A stretch of 64,000 nucleotides of DNA, taken from positions 45,472,401 to 45,536,400 of the forward strand of contig OY754465.1 of NCBI GenBank assembly GCA_963575645.1, in the 5' to 3' direction. Below the pieces are notes generated by a model. That model was not told the DNA's origin and made no database searches. It was given only the letters and a program-made list of their open reading frames with translations. This document shows positions 58,945 through 64,000 of this stretch, one piece after another (position 1 is the stretch's first letter; every line of letters begins with the position of its first letter). The position numbers were made by a program, and so were the translations under genes. Origin of the DNA: Xanthostigma xanthostigma (Eukaryota > Arthropoda > Insecta > Raphidioptera > Raphidiidae).

Positions 58945-60060
58945 AGAGAATTTGAATTCTGGCAGAACACAATAAAGTAACTTTACTGTCGGTACCGGAA
59001 CACTTTGGAATCGAATACAACGAAGAAGCTGGCGAGAAAAGGATCTTCAACTCCATACATTGGCCTAGAACCTGCTCTAGGAGTGTCCAAAAGTTCAGTA
59101 CGTATCATGGTTAAAAAATCAGCATAAGACATACAGGAATCAAATTTCCAGGCAGCGACATGGCAAGGCTTTTATTAAAGGGCATCTCGAAAGATTAATG
59201 AACTTCTGACAGAACATTATGTCTCGAAAGGACATCTCCAAAGAATCGGACTATTTAACGGGGACTTAAAGTGCAGACATTGCAATAAGAAGACGGAAAC
59301 AGCGTGCCATATAATATTCTGTGCTAATGCGATCGTAGAAGATAGATAATCTACGGACAATCAAGAATGGATATCCGAGGGAGAAAGATCCGTATCCGTT
59401 AGTTTTTTTGCAGATCTTTTACGGATCTTTTACTTTATTAATTTTCAATTCATAGATGAAATTTTATATATATATAGGTGATTAGGTAATAATGAAAACC
59501 TGTTAAATTCCATTCAGATTATTTTTTATTTTTTTAAATCGTATTTGGCACCTTTATATTGCAAACATTTATCGTAGTGAGTACCATACCAATAGTACAT
59601 AACTCAAAGGTACTAAATCAACTATCTTTTTAATGAGATGTTGCACATCGATCTTTGGAAAGAGACAATCTGTTATGAGAGTTAACTCTTAAAGAGATCA
59701 ATAACTTTTTCCCATAACAGATAGTCTCTTTCCAAAGGTCGATGTGCAATATTTACCGCCACGTACTCTAAGAAAGTTAAGATCTGCAGTATCCGTATCC
59801 GTATTCGCGGATCTTGAAACCAAAAATCCGTATTCAGATCCGTATCCGCGGATATACATTTTTAACGATCCGGCACATCACTAATATCTACCACCCAGTC
59901 CACGGACTTTTCAAGTTAGTACAAAGAATGAGGTTACTGGAACGGGTGATATAAGAGATTGGGAGATTGCACAATAAGCCTAGAGGCTACAGTGATCTCG
60001 GTAACATCCCGACTCTCATCATTAAAAAAAATTGAAAATCCCATTGGCACTTTTACCAGT
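58945..60060 (+). pseudogene. LINE (R1/jockey-like) RNase H and 3' end remnant, split by a hAT
   Basis: Frames give KVTLLSVPEHFGIEYNEEAG, then LARKGSSTPYIGLEPALGVS then KSSVRIMVKKSA, then SKGHLQRIGLFNGDLKCRHC then NKKTETACHIIFCANAIVED. This is the RNase H domain and the C-x2-C-x7-H-x4-C knuckle at the C-terminus of insect non-LTR retrotransposons. Several frameshifts and stops break it. After the hAT insertion (59355-59883) the tail continues (IYHPVHGLFKLVQR), then 3' UTR with GCACAATAAGCCT. Confidence 0.8.
59355..59883. mobile_element. Deleted sibling of the 28-kb hAT element
   Basis: The right end GATCCGGCACATCACTA is identical to that of the big hAT, and the left side shares GGATATCCGAGGGAGAA and AATTTTCAATTCATAGATGA. 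The left terminal TAGTGATGTGC is lost. Left TAATCTAC (59347-59354) and right ATATCTAC (59884-59891) look like a decayed 8-bp duplication. The middle is deleted between ATTCAGATTATTTTT and TCGTATTTGGCACC. Confidence 0.75.
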
Positions 60061-60361
60061 TCTCGGACTAAAACCTGGGAACTGGGAGTTTGTAATAGTT
60101 GTAATGAATGAGTTAATGGTATTATTTTATCACGAATTCAACATAAACGGTTTTGCCTAATAGCTATAGATTATGTATGTGTGTTGTACGTGTGTTTGTA
60201 GTATATTGTTCAAATAGAACAGAGATATGCTAGGACTAGAGAACCCCAGGTGCATGTTTATTGTATTAATGAGGATGGTCCCAGTGTACGTGTTACCTAG
60301 AGTGACTAGGCATTCTCATGAATGATACATACCTATATATCAAACAGGGTGCTTCAGCGTG
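60061..60361. other. LINE tail or unassigned DNA
   Basis: Probably the end of the LINE 3' UTR followed by unassigned DNA; no boundary seen. Confidence 0.35.
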
Positions 60362-61006
60362 TTAAGCCCGCCATTCACTATCCTGCATGGCAGTCCGCCT
60401 TGCCGTCCGCCGAGTGATGCAGGTTAATGAATATGCTTGCAGTCTGCGCGGTGTCCGGCAGATGGACGCAGGATGATCGTTGCGTCCTGCTTGAGACCTG
60501 CAAGCTCCTCCCACTACTTGCAGTCCGCCGCGCCGGACTGTCAGTTGCGTGGCGCCCTGCACGGCGTCCTGCATTTTCGCGCGCAGTAGAGAATTTGGTG
60601 TTTTACATGTCTCAGGTATAATTTTGCCAAGCAATTGCGGTGAAATTTTGGTGCTAAATTTCAAACATTCATATGACCTTCCAGTAGCCAAGAATCGCAA
60701 AGTAGCCACCAATCGTTGCTCTGCAGAAATGCTGTTGCGCATCATAGTGTTTTGTCTTGTTATTATTGGTGCCACTTTATGTAATAAATATCGAAAAGTC
60801 TCTTCATCCATCCTTAAGTAATTTTTATAGTCATCAGGATCAATTTCCTTTAACATTGTAGCGTCACAAGCACAAATACATTTCTTGTGACGAATCTTTA
60901 ACAGTTTCTTTTCCCATATTCTTTTTTTATTTTTTTCTAGTAATAGAACCAAACATAGTAAAATAGCTATTTTCTTTTTTTTGACAAGACAGCGTAGATT
61001 AGGCAT
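60362..61006 (-). CDS. Truncated PIF/Harbinger transposase, 214 codons
   Basis: The first ATG is at 61006 (MPNLRCLVKKKK). Residues about 1-45 are lysine- and leucine-rich. Residues about 60-140 form the Harbinger N-terminal region: DPDDYKNYLRMDEETFRYLL, then ISAEQRLVATLRFLATGRSY and IIPETC, the helical segment that precedes the DDE nuclease and resembles HARBI1. Just after PETC the frame enters the element's own subterminal and terminal repeat, which encodes an arginine-rich tail ending MQDSEWRA. The TAA stop is the complement of the flanking TTA at 60362-60364. The nuclease domain is wholly missing, so it cannot transpose alone. A DNA-binding remnant could in principle be made, but no expression evidence exists. 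Confidence 0.75.
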   Translation of the reverse strand: MPNLRCLVKKKKIAILLCLVLLLEKNKKRIWEKKLLKIRHKKCICACDATMLKEIDPDDYKNYLRMDEETFRYLLHKVAPIITRQNTMMRNSISAEQRLVATLRFLATGRSYECLKFSTKISPQLLGKIIPETCKTPNSLLRAKMQDAVQGATQLTVRRGGLQVVGGACRSQAGRNDHPASICRTPRRLQAYSLTCITRRTARRTAMQDSEWRA

Positions 61007-61208
61007 TTTCAAAGAGAAACGTCACTAGCAAAATAGGCAAAAACACTGACGACGGACTGCTTGCAGGATAGTGTGTGAGTGACTTTCTGCCTACGTGGCG
61101 GACTGCATGCAGGATAGTGAATGACGGGTTTGGACTGCTTGCAGTATAGTGTGTGAGCGACTTCCTGCCTGCGTGGTGGACTGCGTGCAGGATAATGAAT
61201 GGCGGGCT
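60365..61208 (-). mobile_element. PIF/Harbinger element with truncated transposase
   Basis: The TIRs AGCCCGCCATTCACTATCCT then GCA and GCAGGATAATGAATGGCGGG then CT are about 35 bp. A second, near-identical right TIR lies just inside because of a 78-bp tandem duplication. TTA precedes the left end; the right flank is not an intact TTA. It encodes the N-terminal part of a Harbinger transposase on the minus strand. Confidence 0.8.
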
Positions 61209-61209
61209 A
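61054..61209. repeat. 78-bp tandem duplication of the Harbinger right end
   Basis: GGACTGCTTGCAGGATAGTG...GCATGCAGGATAGTGAATGA and GGACTGCTTGCAGTATAGTG...GCGTGCAGGATAATGAATGG repeat with period 78, giving two alternative right TIRs. Confidence 0.8.
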
Positions 61210-62962
61210 TGCAATAATGAAATGATGTGGACGTTCCAAGATCACAATTAAGAAAAGCAGTTCTAACCAATTTCTTGCAAAAGATTTAGACTTAAAAAAG
61301 TGGAAACCGGTTGACCTGTGGATCAACCCTAAAACTTCCTACCATGTGTTGAATACGTTACAATAACAAAAATCTGAACAACCGTTGATCCTGTGGATTA
61401 TTTTCGAATGTCACAAGAAATTCTATGAGCTCTTAGATATCATTACTGCTCAACTACAATACCAAAACAGTACCAAAATACAAGATTAAGTCGGTTCAGC
61501 CCGGATAATTAATAGATATCGCTGTATCCCGACCGACACGTTTTTCTCTGCAGGTCGATGCTGGTTACTGGTTGCAGGTGTTAGTCTAATGTGCGCTTCT
61601 ACGTTAAATAACATGGGTGACTTCACCGATCAGTTTTTTAATCCCTACTGTGCTGGTCCAAGCAGGTACAGTGTGCGCGATCCTTTACGATTACGTGCAG
61701 ACAATTTATTTTTAAAATTGACAATATTATTACTATGGGCATTTCACCAAGATTATAAAAAAATGAGTGTGTGTAACTTCTATGTGGGGTTGAAGTAAAA
61801 CTTCTTTAATATTAATATTTATATCTGTGATATATATATTTTTTGTTATTATTCATTTATTAGTTTTGATTTATAACTGAATTTCGAAAACATTATAATT
61901 TGTATGCCTTCACGTCAATTTTTACTTAAAATTCTGCCTACTAACCAGTACACTTCAATTAAGTAAGACGGTGGAAGAATGCAAAATTTTACGAATGATC
62001 TATTCGTTGCAAGATATCTTCGTAAAAGTTAAATGTTATTGGTGTATATTAGGTTCGACTGTAGAATATGATTTTATTATTTTGATTATTCTATGTGTGC
62101 GTAGTGATCACTTGATATAATATATTACAACTTTGTACTCGTAGCTGTAGATATTTACGTACATGTTGAGTTATTCCACCGTTGAGCTAACCGTTTGGTA
62201 GCTTATGAATAACCGTATATGTTTCACCTACCACCTGACTATGTTAGCTACAATATCTGTCTGTTAAAATACTGAAACATACGAACATCGAACACCCACA
62301 AGCTGTTAGCGTTGAGTAAAATACATTTAAGGATGTGATTTTCAAACTATATTAGCTGTGATCAAAGTCGAATATTTAGAATTATGTTTTTTTTTTTAAA
62401 TTATAAAAATGAATTTGACTTATAAGTACTTTTTGACGAGAAGTGGATCCACCACAGGGCGCCAGCCGAGGATACAGCGGGTATTAAACTAACTGCTCAG
62501 AACTGCGTGAAGTTTATGCTCCAAAGCGAAAATCACTGGAGAATTGTCGATGCCTTTGAGCGAAAGATTGTGGAAGATCGGAGAAAAGAAGAAATGGGGT
62601 AATGCTCAATGGGTCTCTTTTTCCTGAGGTAATGCTCGCGCGGTTCCGGGAAAAATGAGAGGTGATCGAGATGAGGTTTTAGTCGGCGCGAGTCCGACAC
62701 TACCTACTGGTGTGCATTAGCAATTCCTCTCATAAAATATATATAATATTTATTGATATATTTTTAAGTGAAAATGTTCGAAAGAGAATCAAACGAAACA
62801 ACCAACATGAAAGTGGGAGTTTCGGATTTAAATCCTGATGGTAATGTGTTGTATATAATTTTTTCCTAAATATATAAAGTAAATGATCACATAGGGGTTA
62901 ATTGCGTAATTAAATGTAAATGTGATATTTTTTTCTCTATTTTTTATTGCACGTAAGGCTTA
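61210..62962. other. Unassigned stretch
   Basis: About 1.7 kb with no supported gene. GAAGTAAAACTTCTTTA at about 61793 matches the box at 24500. An open frame at 61589-61798 shows no known domain. Confidence 0.35.
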
Positions 62963-63224
62963 ACTGACACGTATCACTTTCCGCCCACAAAACAGTGGTT
63001 CTAATGTGGTTGAGCTCGACCACTTTCCATCAACAGTTTTAAGGGTACGCAGTTCATCTGCGACAGTTTTGTTTGTGGGTGATATCGTCAATACACGACG
63101 ACTGTTGTTGACACCGACCACAATTTGTTGTCCGTCTATCACGACATTCCATACTAATACAGTACTCTCAACACACGACCACTTTTTTGTGGTTCTAATG
63201 TGGGCGGAAAGTGGTACGTGTGAG
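62963..63224. mobile_element. Harbinger-type MITE related to 26238-26760
   Basis: The ends ACTGACACGTATCACTTTCC and GGAAAGTGGTACGTGTGAGT are imperfect inverted repeats. The interior shares GTTTGTGGGTGATATCGTCA (variant), CACGACGACTGTTGTTGA and CCGACCACAATTTGTTGTCC with the 26-kb MITE. TTA occurs just left of the element. Non-coding. Confidence 0.65.
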
Positions 63225-63290
63225 TGTCAAAAATTACATGTCCCCAATAGTTGCAATGATTGGAAGGCGCTACCATCGCGCACATATTAC

Positions 63291-63340
63291 TAAACTAAGA
63301 TGAATGTGCGTACATGAGTACGCACATTCATCTTAGTTTA
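63291..63340. repeat. Perfect 23-bp-arm palindrome, ATGA loop
   Basis: TAAACTAAGATGAATGTGCG then TAC, loop ATGA, then GTA and CGCACATTCATCTTAGTTTA. No mismatch. The loop and right arm coincide with the truncated edge of the adjacent Helitron. Confidence 0.95.
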
Positions 63341-64000
63341 CCGAGATGAATGTTGTGTCCAAACTTCATAATGATCGGCGTTACCGTTCAAAAGTTTTTG
63401 TCGTTAAAAAGCAATATTTATACTTTTTTTAAGTAATAAATTTCTTTTAATATAATAAATATTTAATTGAAAACACTGTAGGAAAATTATTTTTATATAG
63501 GTGCCTATAGTTGTAACAGTTTTCAAATGAGCTATTAATTAGATTTAGTTAATTTTTAATAATTAAGTCGTTAAAAAAAATTTTAAAATGGAAATGTAAT
63601 CCTTACAAAAAGCAATGTAGAAAATAAAAAATAAAATAAAAATATATTCGCCGACGTGGGGCTTGAACCCTAGACCCTGGCATTAAGCGTCTTACACTCT
63701 ATTGACTGAGCTATCCGGGCTTGTACTCTTGACGCGCTAATATTGCAATATTTAGTTAAGGCATTTCATCTGATAATATTTGTCGGACGGACTAATTTTG
63801 AGATACATCTTGCAACATTTTTCATTTATGTTCCGCTCCAATTGGTCGTGGCGTAATATTATATAGTCTATAGCCTTCCTCGATAAATGGGCTATACAAC
63901 AACAATTTTTTTTTCCAATTCGAACCAGTAGTTTCTGAGATTATTGCGTTCAACCAAACAAACAAACAAACAAACTCTTCAACTTTATATATTAGTATAG
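63315..64000 (-). mobile_element. Helitron-like element with tRNA-Lys-like block, copy 2
   Basis: Collinear with 2055-2722: TTACCGAGATGAATGTTGTG, CCAAACTTCATAATGATCGG, a central tRNA-like block, then CAATTCGAACCAGTAGTTTC and CAAACAAACAAACAAACTCT. The 5' end (TCTATACTAATATATAAAG on the minus strand) reaches the window edge. The CTAG-bearing 3' end is missing and replaced by the palindrome. Confidence 0.65.
63649..63720 (-). pseudogene. tRNA-Lys-like pseudogene, copy 2
   Basis: On the minus strand: GCCCGGATAGCTCAGTCAAT, loop CGCTTAA (anticodon CTT but position 33 is G), then AGGGTTCAAGCCCC. Acceptor GCCCG/CGTCGGC-type pairing is partly kept. It has diverged from the copy at 2374-2446. Confidence 0.65.

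Overview
This is a eukaryotic, AT-rich, gene-poor window, almost certainly from an insect nuclear genome. No host gene could be recognised with confidence. The evidence is its transposable elements: Helitrons with a TCTA(T/A)...TTTGTTTG start and a CTAG end (a form I know from moths and other insects), jockey/R1-type LINE remnants, PIF/Harbinger, hAT, Tc1/mariner, piggyBac-like and Ginger-like DNA elements, and one large Ty3/gypsy element. The exact order of insect is not decidable from the sequence alone; Lepidoptera or another repeat-rich order is a guess.

Layout. 1-9 kb: fold-back repeats, a Helitron carrying a tRNA-Lys-like block (1997-2722), two copies of a dispersed repeat (family A) and one unassigned ORF (8203-8559). 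9-13 kb: a small MITE, a decayed long-TIR mariner (10184-11177), a LINE reverse-transcriptase remnant (11807-12240, minus) and a second Helitron. 13-19.6 kb: mostly unassigned AT-rich DNA. 19.6-27.9 kb: a chain of DNA elements, namely a TA-flanked MITE, a fold-back hairpin with 172-bp arms, a TTAA-flanked element, a hAT-like element, family E, MITE-B with a Harbinger MITE inside it, and a hAT element with a perfect 8-bp target duplication that keeps the end of its transposase gene.

28.5-40.5 kb: the centrepiece, a three-level nest. A small fold-back MITE (outer ends 28475 and 40508) is split by a hAT element (28619-40493, perfect 8-bp duplication CTTGGAAC). That hAT is split, inside a TA microsatellite, by a 9.87-kb Ty3/gypsy retrotransposon (29018-38889) with unusually long (about 2.4 kb) and nearly identical LTRs, an intact gag, and a pol broken by a single in-frame TGA. 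Long LTRs, a tRNA-Lys-type primer site and the absence of env recall the Osvaldo/Ulysses group.

40.8-64 kb: a Ginger-like fragment, more Helitrons, long-TIR MITEs, a mariner MITE keeping both ends of its transposase, a palindromic array (47.85-48.36 kb), a Harbinger MITE with a first-exon fragment, second copies of family E and MITE-B, a LINE RNase H remnant interrupted by a deleted sibling of the 28-kb hAT, a Harbinger element with a 214-codon truncated transposase ORF, and, at the right edge, a second copy of the tRNA-Lys-bearing Helitron that begins next to a perfect 23-bp-arm palindrome.

Apart from the retrotransposon, whose gag and most of pol look recently functional, the coding fragments are relics. 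The window is best read as a layered record of insertions, and several relative ages can be read directly from the nesting.
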